Positions 15,128 through 23,986 are shown, numbered from the stretch's first letter. The stretch: DNA of 34,296 nt from Tychonema bourrellyi FEM_GT703 (GCF_002412335.2 NZ_NXIB02000077.1:1-34296), one strand, 5' to 3'. The notes: generated from the letters alone by a model not told the origin. Made by a program: numbers and translations.

Positions 15128-15355
15128 AAAAATGGGTTTGAAACCCCGTCCTTTTAGGACGGCTTTACAGTTCGCCATGAGTTGTAAGCCAGAAACTTAC
15201 AATCCGTGGGCTTTGCGTTTTGACACAAGCGTTTTCCTGTACCAAGACTGTGCAGGCTTAGGTTTTAAGCGCCTGTGTCTAGTCCTACTTACGCTTGCTT
15301 TCTACCTATGGCGAAAGTTTCTTGCAAGCCCCATCCCTTTAGGGTGGGGTTAGTG
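15128..15355. mobile_element. Non-autonomous or decayed IS200/IS605-like element
   Basis: The left end (ACCCCGTCC-TTTT-AGGACGGCTTT, about 15141-15165) closely matches the left end of the TnpB element at 853-879. The right end carries a strong hairpin (CCCCATCCCT-TT-AGGGTGGGG, 15329-15349). About 230 bp in all, with no open frame for TnpA or TnpB. It fills the kinase/rbcR intergenic region; nothing else was found there. The boundaries are estimates. Confidence 0.6.
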
Positions 15356-15357
15356 AC

Positions 15358-16305
15358 TTAAATCTCCTTCTCCTTGATAGCAGTATAAGTAGCAAACTGG
15401 GGTAAAATTTCATTACTGAAAGCCTCTGCCGCTTTAGAACGGTAGCGGTTGGGGTTACAAATCAGCGACAAAACCCTAGTCACCACAACTTCCTCCATTT
15501 GAGATTTGTGCAAAACGCCCATCAGCAACTCTTTTTCGATCGCCGAAACCGACACAAATGCAGCACCCAATCCAGATTGAACCGCATTTTTAATCGCTTC
15601 GATCGAATTAAGTTCCATCTCAATTTTCAGGCGGCGAGTATCAATCCCACACCGACTCAGAACCTGATCGATGACCTTACGGATTGTAGACTGGGAATCC
15701 AGGGAAATAAACTGCAATTTATAAAGGTCTTCTTTTTGGATTGTTTCTTGTTGTACCATCGGGTGAGACGGAGGCAGAATCAGTGCCAATTCATCAGTAG
15801 CATAAGGCACAACGTCTAAAGCTTCTAAAAGTTCCGTCGGAATTTCTCCGCCCACAATCGCCAAATCGATTTGTCCGTTAGCCACACTCCAAGCAGTCCG
15901 ACGGGTAGAATGAACGTGAAGCTGTACCGCCACATCCGGGTACTTTTGCCGAAACATCCCAATCATCCGGGGTAGCAAATACGTCCCCGTGGTTTGAGAA
16001 GCCCCGACAATCAATGTACCGCCTTGAAGATTTTGCAAGTCTTCCAGAGCTCGACAAGTTTCTTGACAAAGCGATAAAATTTTCTCGCCGTAACTCAGCA
16101 GCAGGTGTCCAGCTTCGGTCAGTTGAGCCCTGCGCCCCCCTCGATCGAATAGTGGCACATCCAACTGTCTCTCTAAATTTTGCACCTGCAAGCTAACGGC
16201 TGGCTGGGACACGTAGAGGCTATCAGCGGCGCGTTTGAAGCTTCCTTCAGAGGCGATCGCCTTGAGAATGCGTAACTGGTCTAAAGTGAAAGGAAGGTCA
16301 GACAT
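15358..16305 (-). CDS. rbcR: LysR-type regulator RbcR (Ycf30-like)
   Basis: A 315-residue LysR-family transcription factor. The N-terminal winged helix-turn-helix spans about residues 6-65 ([20 protein letters not shown] ... [13 protein letters not shown]). The effector-binding domain (about 92-300) begins [18 protein letters not shown]. The sequence closely recalls cyanobacterial and red-algal RbcR/Ycf30, which control RuBisCO and carbon-metabolism genes in response to metabolite levels. NdhR and CmpR are close relatives, so the subtype is less certain than the family. The gene is divergent from an NnrU-family gene, and its promoter must lie within or beside the large palindrome at 16317-16608. 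The ndhF gene is close by, a plausible link to NDH-1 and carbon control. Confidence 0.88.
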   Translation of the reverse strand: MSDLPFTLDQLRILKAIASEGSFKRAADSLYVSQPAVSLQVQNLERQLDVPLFDRGGRRAQLTEAGHLLLSYGEKILSLCQETCRALEDLQNLQGGTLIVGASQTTGTYLLPRMIGMFRQKYPDVAVQLHVHSTRRTAWSVANGQIDLAIVGGEIPTELLEALDVVPYATDELALILPPSHPMVQQETIQKEDLYKLQFISLDSQSTIRKVIDQVLSRCGIDTRRLKIEMELNSIEAIKNAVQSGLGAAFVSVSAIEKELLMGVLHKSQMEEVVVTRVLSLICNPNRYRSKAAEAFSNEILPQFATYTAIKEKEI

Positions 16306-16316
16306 ATATCTAATTG

Positions 16317-16608
16317 TCAGTGGTCAGTTGTCCGTTGACGGTTGACGGTTGACGGTTGACGGTTGACGGTTGACGGTTGACGGTTGACTGCCATCAGCAA
16401 ACAGCGAACAGCGAACAGTCAACAGCAAACAGTCAACAGCAAACAGCGAACAGTCAACAGCAAACAGCAAACAGCAAACAGCAAACAGTCAACAGCAAAC
16501 AGCGAACAGTCAACAGCAAACAGTCAACAGCAAACAGCAAACAGCGAACAGTCAACAGCAAACAGTCAACAGTCAACCGTCAACCGTCAACTGACAACTG
16601 ACCACTGA
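16317..16608. repeat. Large palindrome enclosing heptamer repeats
   Basis: The arms at 16317-16353 and 16572-16608 match at 36 of 37 positions as reverse complements (ends TCAGTGGTCAGTTG / CAACTGACCACTGA). The 218-bp centre consists of GGTTGAC units and then about 25 copies of seven-base units (CAACAGC, AAACAGC, GAACAGT, CAACAGT). It occupies the divergent rbcR/NnrU promoter region. Open frames here only translate the repeat. Confidence 0.93.
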
Positions 16609-16689
16609 ATGCTCCCATAGATACTTTGTGACACAATTTGGCCGCGAATCAATAACTTTTCTTAATATTTGCAATGACCAAGAATTTCT

Positions 16690-16819
16690 AGATGGTACAA
16701 GCCCCCGGATTTGCTTTATCCGTGGAATCAATCGAAAGCATCTCAAATCTAAAATCCTCAAGCCACGAATTTATCCGTGGGGTCAATCCAAAATCCTTGC
16801 ATCTCAAATCTCAAATCCC
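16690..16819. repeat. Imperfect tandem duplication upstream of the NnrU-family gene
   Basis: Two similar blocks of about 65 bases each contain a TTTATCCGTGG-[A/G]-[A/G]TCAATC core followed by GCATCTCAAATCT. They end directly at the ATG at 16820. No other gene was seen between 16609 and 16819. Confidence 0.6.
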
Positions 16820-17533
16820 ATGACGATCGACTTGGCGCTCAACTCCCACTTAGTTATTCTGGGACTTTTACTCGGTTTTGCGATCGCCCATAGCGGTTTA
16901 GCAGCCCTTCGCCCCCAAGCTGAAAAGCTAATCGGAGCAAGACTTTACCGCGTTCTATTTGCCCTTGTCAGTTTGCCCCTAGCAGTCATTCTGGTGATCT
17001 ACTTTTTCAATCACCGCTACGACGGCGTACAGCTTTGGCAAGTACAAGGCGTGCCCGCAGTCAAACCCCTAGTTTGGATACTGTCGGCAATTTCATTCCT
17101 ATTTTTGTACCCAGCAACTTTCAACCTCCTAGAAATTGCCGCAGTCCAAAAGCCCCAAGTTCACCTCTACGAAGCGGGGATCATCCGCATCACCCGTCAC
17201 CCGCAAATGGTGGGACAGGTGATTTGGTGCATAGCCCACACTCTGTGGATTGGGACTAGCTTTACCCTCGTCACTTCCATTGGTTTGGTGCTTCACCACC
17301 TGTTCGGAGTTTGGCACGGCGATAAGCGACTTCAGGCTCGTTTTGGCGAATCCTTTGAAACCATCAAATCTCGCACCTCTATCGTTCCGTTTTTAGCGAT
17401 CCTTCAAAAACGTCAAACTCTTGATTTGCTTGAGTTTCTGCGTCCTTCTTACCTGGGTATTGCCATTTTTATCGGAGTGCTGTGGAAAATTCATCCACTT
17501 TTGATGCGTGCGACGGGGAGCATAGACTGGTAG
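16820..17533 (+). CDS. NnrU-family integral membrane protein (Z-ISO-like)
   Basis: A 237-residue polytopic membrane protein with about six hydrophobic segments. It matches the NnrU family pattern, including a short conserved ITRHPQMVGQVIW stretch (about residues 125-137) whose His is a likely haem or catalytic ligand, and a second His-containing LHHLFGVWHGDKR. The family includes plant 15-cis-zeta-carotene isomerase (Z-ISO) as well as proteins named for nitrite/NO respiration; a carotenoid role in this cyanobacterium is possible but unproven. I start it at ATG 16820 because the 64 upstream codons run through a duplicated non-coding repeat. It is divergent from rbcR and followed 44 bases later by a thioredoxin-like gene on the same strand. 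Confidence 0.83.
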   Translation: MTIDLALNSHLVILGLLLGFAIAHSGLAALRPQAEKLIGARLYRVLFALVSLPLAVILVIYFFNHRYDGVQLWQVQGVPAVKPLVWILSAISFLFLYPATFNLLEIAAVQKPQVHLYEAGIIRITRHPQMVGQVIWCIAHTLWIGTSFTLVTSIGLVLHHLFGVWHGDKRLQARFGESFETIKSRTSIVPFLAILQKRQTLDLLEFLRPSYLGIAIFIGVLWKIHPLLMRATGSIDW

Positions 17534-17577
17534 CATGATCCCTAGCATAGAAAAAATTTATTAATTTTTGAGGGATC

Positions 17578-17955
17578 ATGGTGTTGTCCGTTAGCGAACG
17601 CACTTTTGCACAAGAGGTTTTTCAAGCGTCTACCCCCGTTTTAGTTCATTTTGGGGCACCTTGGTGCGGTATCTGCCGTGCGATCGACCCCACACTGACA
17701 ACATTTGAATCAGAGTGGGCGGGTAAAGTCAAGCTCTTAGGGGTGAATGCCGATCAAAGTTTCAAGTTAGCCAACACTTATCGGCTGACAACTCTACCCA
17801 CGCTGATTTTGTTTGAGGGTGAAAAAGTTCGATTTAGATTTGAACAATATCAAGGACGGGAAGAACTGCGGCGGACTCTAGACTCCTGGATGCTTGCTGT
17901 TCAGAATTCTCCCAAAATTAAACTCCTACAACCCCAGGTAGCAGTGAATAAGTAG
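17578..17955 (+). CDS. trxC: Thioredoxin-like protein with WCGIC active site
   Basis: A 125-residue thioredoxin-fold protein without signal peptide. The active site reads WCGIC (Cys30, Cys33) instead of the classical WCGPC, and the cis-proline is Pro74 in TTLPTL. Replacing the Pro between the cysteines usually shifts the redox potential and partner choice; this variant is typical of the cyanobacterial TrxC group, so the symbol is by analogy. A C-terminal tail of about 20 residues extends beyond the fold. It starts at ATG 17578, preceded by GAGGGATC. A strong terminator follows, so it is probably co-transcribed with the NnrU-family gene at most. Confidence 0.85.
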   Translation: MVLSVSERTFAQEVFQASTPVLVHFGAPWCGICRAIDPTLTTFESEWAGKVKLLGVNADQSFKLANTYRLTTLPTLILFEGEKVRFRFEQYQGREELRRTLDSWMLAVQNSPKIKLLQPQVAVNK

Positions 17956-17979
17956 CATTTTTAGGTGCGATCGCAATTA

Positions 17980-18010
17980 GATACCCGGCTTCTTTCAGAA
18001 GCCGGGTATC
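17980..18010 (+). terminator. Intrinsic terminator-like hairpin
   Basis: A perfect 14-bp stem (GATACCCGGCTTCT / AGAAGCCGGGTATC) with a three-base loop lies 25 bases after the thioredoxin-like gene. A T-rich tract follows only after a gap, so termination is likely but not textbook. Confidence 0.75.
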
Positions 18011-18095
18011 TTGATATTCAGTTTATTTTACCTGCTTGTGTGACAATTGTTTACAGTTTTTGTCAATCTAGTAGAAACTTTAAACTTCATTAGTC

Positions 18096-20141
18096 ATGGA
18101 ACTGCTTTATCAATACGCTTGGCTGATTCCAGTCCTGCCACTGGCGGGCGCAATGCTAGTAGGTCTAGGCTTAATCACCTTTAACCAAGCAACCAACAAA
18201 CTCCGACAAGCGAATGCGATATTAATCGTCTCCGCGCTCGGAGGGTCAATGGTACTATCTTTTGCATTGCTGTGGAGTCAACTACAGGGTCACGCACCCT
18301 ACACCCGCACTATTCAGTGGGCTTCTGCTGGCGACTTCTCGCTGAATATGGGCTACGTCATCGACCCCCTGACATCAGTCATGCTGGCGATCGTCACTAC
18401 GGTCGCCTTTTTGGTGATGATTTATACCGACGGCTACATGGCACACGATGACGGGTACGTGCGTTTTTACGCCTACCTGAGCATCTTCAGTGCGTCAATG
18501 CTAGGTCTAGTAGTCAGCCCGAACATCGTTCAGATTTACATTTTCTGGGAACTCGTAGGTATGTGTTCGTACTTGCTAGTTGGATTCTGGTACGATCGCA
18601 AACCAGCAGCAGACGCCTGCCAAAAAGCCTTCGTCACCAACCGCGTCGGCGACTTCGGCCTCCTGTTAGGCATCCTCGGCATTTACTGGGCCACCGGTAG
18701 CTTTGAATTTGAAGTGATGGGCGATCGCCTGCACTCCCTAGTCGAATCCGGTGCCCTCAGCGCCACTTTAGCGACCATCTTCGGAGTCCTAATATTTTTG
18801 GGCCCAGCCGCCAAATCCGCTCAATTCCCCCTCCACGTCTGGCTCCCAGACGCAATGGAAGGCCCGACACCGATTTCCGCTCTGATCCACGCCGCGACAA
18901 TGGTAGCCGCCGGCGTATTCCTGATTGCTCGGATGTACCCAGTGTTTGAAGGGTTGCCAGCAGTCATGAATTTGATCGCCTGTACGGGCTGTTTTACGGC
19001 ATTTATGGGCGCTTCGATCGCAATTACCCAAAATGACATCAAAAAAGGCCTAGCCTACTCCACCATCTCCCAATTGGGCTACATGGTGATGGCAATGGGA
19101 GTCGGTGCTTATAGTGCCGGACTCTTCCACTTGATGACCCACGCTTACTTCAAAGCGATGCTGTTCCTGTGTTCCGGTTCAGTCATTCACAGCATGGAAG
19201 ATGTCGTCGGCCACAACCCCGCCCTCGCTCAAGACATGAGAGTCATGGGCGGCTTACGCAAATATATGCCGATTACGGCAACTTGCTTTTTAATCGGAAA
19301 TTTGGCAATCTGTGGCATTCCGCCCTTTGCTGGTTTCTGGTCAAAAGACGAAATTCTCGCCCAAGCTTTCGCAGCAAATCCTGCTTTGTGGGCTGTGAGT
19401 TGGGTGACAGCCGGGATGACCGCGTTTTATATGTTTCGGATGTATTTCAGCACCTTTGAGGGCGAATTCCGGGGTAATGACAACGCGATCAAACAGCAAC
19501 TTCTGCAACCAGGTTTGGTATTCGGCCCTGGAGCGATGAATGTTAAGGAATTGGCATCCACTGGTGAAAGTCATGACGCACACGACCATTTCCCTCACGA
19601 ATCTCCACTGACAATGGCTTTGCCGTTAGTGGTTTTGGCAATACCTTCGGTGTTAATTGGTTTTGTCGGTACGCCATTTGCTAATTATTTTGAGCAGTTT
19701 ATCCATGCTCCTGGTGAGTCTCTCGAAGAAGTATTGGAACACGCCGCCGAGTTCGATTTGACGGAATTTCTAATCATGGGTGGGAGCTCTGTAGGTATTG
19801 CTTTGTTGGGCATTACTTTGGCTTCTCTGATGTATTTGAGCCGGAAAATTGATGCTGGGGCGATCGCCCAAAAGATCAAACCACTGTACGAATTCTCCCT
19901 CAACAAGTGGTATCTCGATGACATCAACGAGGTTCTCTTCGTTCAAGGTAGTCGCCGTTTAGCGCGACAAGTCATGGAAGTCGATTTGCGAGTCGTCGAT
20001 GGTGTGGTTAATTTGACAGGTTTTCTCGCCCTGGTTAGCGGCGAAGCCTTGAAATACATTGAAAACGGTCGCGCTCAATTTTACGCCCTGATTGTGTTTG
20101 TCGCAGTGCTGGGTTTGGCGATCGTTTCTGGAGTCAGTTAA
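18096..20141 (+). CDS. ndhF: NAD(P)H-quinone oxidoreductase subunit 5 (NdhF1)
   Basis: A 681-residue polytopic membrane protein, full length for cyanobacterial NdhF1. It is a proton-pumping antiporter-like subunit of thylakoid NDH-1, which takes electrons from ferredoxin to plastoquinone in respiration and cyclic electron flow. Diagnostic stretches include IYIFWELVGMCSYLLVGFWY (about residues 148-167), KSAQFPLHVWLPDAMEGPTP, and STISQLGYMVMAMG. The conserved Glu in FWELVG and the Lys in GPAAKSAQ are present. A His-rich loop (ESHDAHDHFPHE) lies near residue 490, before the last helices. In many cyanobacteria ndhD1 follows; here a MITE-like element and an opposite-strand gene follow instead. Confidence 0.96.
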   Translation: MELLYQYAWLIPVLPLAGAMLVGLGLITFNQATNKLRQANAILIVSALGGSMVLSFALLWSQLQGHAPYTRTIQWASAGDFSLNMGYVIDPLTSVMLAIVTTVAFLVMIYTDGYMAHDDGYVRFYAYLSIFSASMLGLVVSPNIVQIYIFWELVGMCSYLLVGFWYDRKPAADACQKAFVTNRVGDFGLLLGILGIYWATGSFEFEVMGDRLHSLVESGALSATLATIFGVLIFLGPAAKSAQFPLHVWLPDAMEGPTPISALIHAATMVAAGVFLIARMYPVFEGLPAVMNLIACTGCFTAFMGASIAITQNDIKKGLAYSTISQLGYMVMAMGVGAYSAGLFHLMTHAYFKAMLFLCSGSVIHSMEDVVGHNPALAQDMRVMGGLRKYMPITATCFLIGNLAICGIPPFAGFWSKDEILAQAFAANPALWAVSWVTAGMTAFYMFRMYFSTFEGEFRGNDNAIKQQLLQPGLVFGPGAMNVKELASTGESHDAHDHFPHESPLTMALPLVVLAIPSVLIGFVGTPFANYFEQFIHAPGESLEEVLEHAAEFDLTEFLIMGGSSVGIALLGITLASLMYLSRKIDAGAIAQKIKPLYEFSLNKWYLDDINEVLFVQGSRRLARQVMEVDLRVVDGVVNLTGFLALVSGEALKYIENGRAQFYALIVFVAVLGLAIVSGVS

Positions 20142-20145
20142 ATCC

Positions 20146-20380
20146 GTAGGGAAACGGCAATGCCCATAGGTGTCAACAATCGCCTGAAAGCCCTGAGAAA
20201 TCTGGTTTTTACCTGAGTCTAGATCCCCCTAAATCCCCCTTAAGAAGGGGGACTTTGATCGGACTCCTGTCCCCCCCTTCTTAAGGGGGGTTAGGGGGGA
20301 TCTGGCCTTAATCGTCAAACAGTAGTCTGTGACAGGGTTTGGCCTTAAGTTGACACCAATGGGCAGTGCCGTGTCCCTAC
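20146..20380. mobile_element. MITE-like element with 32-bp terminal inverted repeats, copy 1
   Basis: The ends at 20146-20177 and 20349-20380 match at 29 of 32 positions as inverted repeats (outer end GTAGGGA, inner end GTGTCAAC). The 235-bp element has no open frame and encloses a palindrome of CCCCCTTAAGAAGGGGG type (about 20222-20301). A second copy in opposite orientation starts at 34116. Confidence 0.88.
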
Positions 20381-20392
20381 GATCGGGCTCAA

Positions 20393-23047
20393 TTACCGCG
20401 AAATAAAATGCGCCCAAACATTGCCATCTGGCCCAGCAACTTGATTGATATAATTGTAGGGATACATCAACTTTCTACCCTCAGTATCCCTGTAACCAGT
20501 GAGTGCATCTCCCCACGGATCTTGCGCGATGTAACCTTGGGAATTATAGCCAATTACAGTGATAATATGACCGGAAGCCGTAAAATCTCCCGCTAAAACT
20601 ATTGGCCGCCGATTCAACAATTCCGATCGCACATCAGCCCATTTCCGAGTTGTGCTAAAACTCGTCTTGAAGCCGTAAGCCTTAATCAGCGCCGAAAGTA
20701 CATTATGATCCGTTTGCGAACCCTGGCCCGCATAATCGAAACACCACTGCAATAACTCATCCTCCAACTGTCCGCCCCACTTAGAACGAACACCATAGTA
20801 ATAAAATACCATTGCGATCGCAGTTACATTGCAAGTAGACCAATCAAAACGGGGATTGTCACGCTGCGAAAAATAGGGCACATTTAATTCCACATTATTT
20901 GGAACAGGATCGAAAACTTTATCACCCCGCTTAAACTGAACAGAAGTAGGAACAACAAAACCTGTATTGCCAAAATTAGGAAGTTCTTCAGTTAAAGAAA
21001 CCTTCAGATGACTGCCTTCCAAACCGTAGCTTTCCATACCATAAACTCGACCCAAAGGCAGTGTAACTCTTTCTGTTGCACTCAATTTATTAGCATCAAC
21101 TGGTTGTTTTTTGAACACAGTTGGTTGTAGCATTGTTATCGTCAAAGCATCCGGGTCAAAAGTAACTTCTTTCCCTAACTTTTTGATTTGAACGTGCCGC
21201 CAATAGATAAATCCAACATTACCAAAATCGGGAATAGATTCAGCCAGAGTTACCCGGAAATGACCCGAAATGCAAGCATAGCCAGTAATCGCATAGGTAC
21301 TACCTAAAATCAAGTCAGCAACCTGATTTGCTGGGAGTTTAGGTGAATCTTGAGCTGCACCTTTAATCTGAGTAGTTTGAGTTACTAAAAGTTGAGCGCT
21401 GACGTTTGTATTCGGCACATCAGCTAGGTCAAATTTCAGGATTTTTGGACCTTTTGCCAACTGGACATCGGACTCGTAAAAATAGCCAAAAGTGCCGATC
21501 GGTATAATAGCCGCATCCAGCACCACCTTGAGATGACCATCAATAAATCCGTACTTGCTAACCGCCAAAGTTTGACCAGCTTTCACCAGAATTTTTTGCT
21601 GATTGTCAAGCCTGGAAGAGTCCACAGGAGCTACTTTAAATAAAGTATCAGAAAGTATTTTTAAAGTCAAACCTTTGCCGACAGTTAGGGGGTCGGAACT
21701 TACGGTAAGATAAATGACTTGGCTACCAGTAACATTCCCTTTGCTATCAGTGGCCCGCAGTCGCAGCCAGCGAGCTCCTGGCACCTTGAATCCTTGGGGT
21801 AAATCTACTCGCCAAGTGCCAGCAGTTTGGTTTAGAGTGACATTGAGGGCAAATTTATCCTCGGCTATTACTTCAACTTTGACTGCTTCTTGTTTGTCAA
21901 AAGTACCAGAAAGTGCGATCGCCTGATCGATCAAAACTTCCGTCGGGCCTTGATAAGTTAAATTCGGTGCCGGATTGAAAGATTTGCCACCACGGGAAAA
22001 CTGCACGAAATCGGGATAAACAAAACCGGTATTGCCAAATGGCGGTAAATTTTCGGTAAGCGAGACTTTAATGTGGCCTTGTTCGATCGAGAATCCGCTA
22101 ACTCCATAAATCATTCCCGCAGGTAAAGTGATTTTTTCTGGTGGTTGCAAAGTCGCCGCATCCACCGGCCGCTTTTTGAAAGCCGTAGTTTTGAGAACAG
22201 TCATGGTGACAGCATTTTTGTCAAAGGGAATTCCTCTGCCATCTTGCAAAATTTGGACGTGCTGTGAGTAGAGAAAGCCGGAGTTTCCGAAATTGGGAAT
22301 TGCGCGATCGAAGGTGACTCGAAAATGATTCTCTATGCAAGCATAGCCGAGGATATTTAAGGTTTCTCCCTGGCTTAAGTCTACTTTTTGATTTTGGGCT
22401 AAAATAGCAGAATCAGCGGGGCTGAGCTTCAATTTGCTTTTCTTGACAACCCACAGTAACTGCATTCCGGGTGGTGGTGTGGGTAAGTCAGTGCGATCGA
22501 ATCTGAGAACTTTTGCGCCTTTGGTTATGAGTACGTGTTCTTCGTAGAAATAACCAGATTTTCCAAGGGGAGCAATGGGATTTTTGAGGTTTACTTTCAG
22601 GTGTCTATCGTCTAATTCATAATCAGTGACAACATAGGTTTGACCTGCAATTGTGTCAGCTTTTTGTTGGTCATTGAGACTTGCTGATGCGACTGTTCCC
22701 GCTTTGAATGTTGTATTTTGGAGAACAATTAACATCAACAATGGCTCGGAGGAATTAGTCGCCGGATTAACCTTGATATTAAATGTTTGTTCGCCGATAA
22801 CTTTGCCTGTTTTATCAGTTGCTTTCACTTGCAATGTGCGATTTCCAGCGTTATTAAATCCTTTTTCTAAACTGATATTCCAAGTACCTGTAGATGGATT
22901 TATCTGTACATTCAGGGCATTTGTTCCTTCCGTTGCGGAAATCGCAGCAACTTGATTTTTGTCAAAAATTCCAACTAGGGCTGTGGCTCGATTCGCCTCA
23001 ATTTCTTGAGGGCCTAAGTATGTCAAAATACTGGTACTGTTTGTCAT
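20393..23047 (-). CDS. Large repeat protein with C-terminal C39-like cysteine peptidase
   Basis: An 884-residue protein. Two copies of a 355-residue module begin at residues 8 and 363 (LTYLGPQEI and LTYQGPTEV). Each module has a beta-sandwich Ig-like part ending in RATDSKGNV-type sequence, then three SH3-like repeats of about 75 residues marked by GHLKV and FGNTGF. The last 165 residues form a papain-fold peptidase of the C39-like type with Cys739 (STCNVTAIAM), His827 (SGHIITVIGYN) and Asp843 (AQDPWG), so the triad is present. No N-terminal signal peptide or membrane segment is visible. The family is normally extracytoplasmic, so export must be non-classical or the protein acts inside. AAGGAG precedes the ATG. 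It stands alone. Confidence 0.87.
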   Translation of the reverse strand: MTNSTSILTYLGPQEIEANRATALVGIFDKNQVAAISATEGTNALNVQINPSTGTWNISLEKGFNNAGNRTLQVKATDKTGKVIGEQTFNIKVNPATNSSEPLLMLIVLQNTTFKAGTVASASLNDQQKADTIAGQTYVVTDYELDDRHLKVNLKNPIAPLGKSGYFYEEHVLITKGAKVLRFDRTDLPTPPPGMQLLWVVKKSKLKLSPADSAILAQNQKVDLSQGETLNILGYACIENHFRVTFDRAIPNFGNSGFLYSQHVQILQDGRGIPFDKNAVTMTVLKTTAFKKRPVDAATLQPPEKITLPAGMIYGVSGFSIEQGHIKVSLTENLPPFGNTGFVYPDFVQFSRGGKSFNPAPNLTYQGPTEVLIDQAIALSGTFDKQEAVKVEVIAEDKFALNVTLNQTAGTWRVDLPQGFKVPGARWLRLRATDSKGNVTGSQVIYLTVSSDPLTVGKGLTLKILSDTLFKVAPVDSSRLDNQQKILVKAGQTLAVSKYGFIDGHLKVVLDAAIIPIGTFGYFYESDVQLAKGPKILKFDLADVPNTNVSAQLLVTQTTQIKGAAQDSPKLPANQVADLILGSTYAITGYACISGHFRVTLAESIPDFGNVGFIYWRHVQIKKLGKEVTFDPDALTITMLQPTVFKKQPVDANKLSATERVTLPLGRVYGMESYGLEGSHLKVSLTEELPNFGNTGFVVPTSVQFKRGDKVFDPVPNNVELNVPYFSQRDNPRFDWSTCNVTAIAMVFYYYGVRSKWGGQLEDELLQWCFDYAGQGSQTDHNVLSALIKAYGFKTSFSTTRKWADVRSELLNRRPIVLAGDFTASGHIITVIGYNSQGYIAQDPWGDALTGYRDTEGRKLMYPYNYINQVAGPDGNVWAHFISR

Positions 23048-23149
23048 TTCAATCTCCTTGAGGGATGTTTGTAGTTAAATCTGGGTTTAAAATTCGCACA
23101 AATCTGGTAATTGTTCAGCTAAGCTGTTCGGCATTTAAACTTAGGGGCG

Positions 23150-23212
23150 TAGGGTGCGTCAGTATTATCAGGTTTTCCGTTTCAGCGTAAGGGTTCTAGC
23201 TGACGCACCCTA
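23150..23212. repeat. Inverted-repeat element (TAGGGTGCGTC ends), copy 2
   Basis: TAGGGTGCGTCAG and CTGACGCACCCTA face each other over 63 bp. It is the same length and end type as 4317-4379. Confidence 0.78.
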
Positions 23213-23228
23213 CTAGCTATCGGTTTTA

Positions 23229-23263
23229 CCTTAAGTTGACACTAATGGGCATTGCCGTATCCT
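23229..23263. repeat. Solo end of the MITE-like family
   Basis: CCTTAAGTTGACACTAATGG and following bases match the right end of the element at 20343-20380. No partner end is seen. Confidence 0.7.
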
Positions 23264-23306
23264 TATAATTCTGGTGTTACCGGAATTGATATACTGGACG
23301 TATGTG

Positions 23307-23380
23307 GCGACAAAAACCCGGTTTCTGCGTCAATATCTCTCCATTGGATGCAGGATTTTTCAGAGAAACCGGGTTTTTTA
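23307..23380. repeat. AAAACCCGGTTTCT palindromic repeat
   Basis: Arms AAAAACCCGGTTTCT and AGAAACCGGGTTTTTT face each other. This is the same family as 8526-8593, 11501-11730 and 29355-29425. Confidence 0.82.
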
Positions 23381-23387
23381 GGTTGAT

Positions 23388-23511
23388 ATAGCAATCCTAA
23401 ATCATTCATGAGGATTTGTAGGGGTAGTGCCCCCGTGCCTACCCCAGCATAAGCGGGGCAACCACGGGGCCTGTGAGCCCCTACAAAAATTACACAACTG
23501 ATTTAGGTTGA
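23388..23511. repeat. Composite palindromic repeat (ATCCTAAATCA ... TGATTTAGG)
   Basis: Opposed arms starting AGCAATCCTAAATCA and ending ACTGATTTAGGTTG enclose inverted TTGTAGGGG / CCCCTACAA and GTGCCCCCGTG / CACGGGGC. The right half matches 677-738. Together with the three preceding entries it fills the 504-bp gene-free stretch 23048-23551; no gene was seen there. Confidence 0.75.
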
Positions 23512-23551
23512 TAGTGCTTCGAGGAGTGTTTAATTAAGTTGATTTACTTAA

Positions 23552-23986
23552 CTACACAATTGTGACGAGAATATCTTGAGCGTGAGAGGCAGTATTCACG
23601 CTGCCATCAACATGAATGATTTTGCCGTTACCGTCAATGACATAAGTAACGCGCTTAGCATAACCGCCTCCATCGACATCGTAGGCTGTGGTAATTGCGC
23701 CATCAACATCTGCTAATAGCTGAAAAGGCAAACCGTATTTTTCTGTAAACTTTTGGTGGGATTCCTCGTTGTCGCGGCTGACACCGAGAACTACAATATC
23801 TTTGGCGATGTATTCTTCATGGGCTGCTTTGAAGCTTTGGGCTTGTCTGGTGCAGCCGGGGGTGTCATCTTTGGGGTAGAAATACAAGATGACAGTTTTA
23901 CCGGCAAATTGGGACAGGGAGACGGTGTTGCCGTTGGTGTCTTTGGCGGTAAATTGAGGGGCGTCGGTTCCAACTGATAATGCCAT
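23552..23986 (-). CDS. prxQ: Peroxiredoxin Q / BCP, resolving Cys absent
   Basis: A 144-residue thiol peroxidase of the BCP/PrxQ family, which reduces hydrogen peroxide and alkyl hydroperoxides using thioredoxin. The peroxidatic Cys45 lies in KDDTPGCTRQ. The resolving Cys normally five residues later (GCTxxAC) is Gln50, and no other Cys is present, so the protein should work as a 1-Cys enzyme. Full length, no signal peptide. Atypical PrxQ forms without the second Cys occur in cyanobacteria, so this is a subtype, not necessarily a defect. It is monocistronic on the minus strand and divergent from the AAA ATPase gene. Confidence 0.92.
   Translation of the reverse strand: MALSVGTDAPQFTAKDTNGNTVSLSQFAGKTVILYFYPKDDTPGCTRQAQSFKAAHEEYIAKDIVVLGVSRDNEESHQKFTEKYGLPFQLLADVDGAITTAYDVDGGGYAKRVTYVIDGNGKIIHVDGSVNTASHAQDILVTIV

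Noticed and set aside
16395..16571. Possible CRISPR array in the heptamer region
   Set aside because: The period is seven bases, with no spacers.
16377..16608. Two overlapping 74-codon open frames in the rbcR upstream region
   Set aside because: They only translate the heptamer array (Gln-Thr-Ala-Asn-Ser repeats in two frames), with no ribosome binding site.
16628..16819. 64-residue N-terminal extension of the NnrU-family protein
   Set aside because: It runs through an imperfect tandem repeat, while the membrane protein itself begins naturally at the ATG at 16820.
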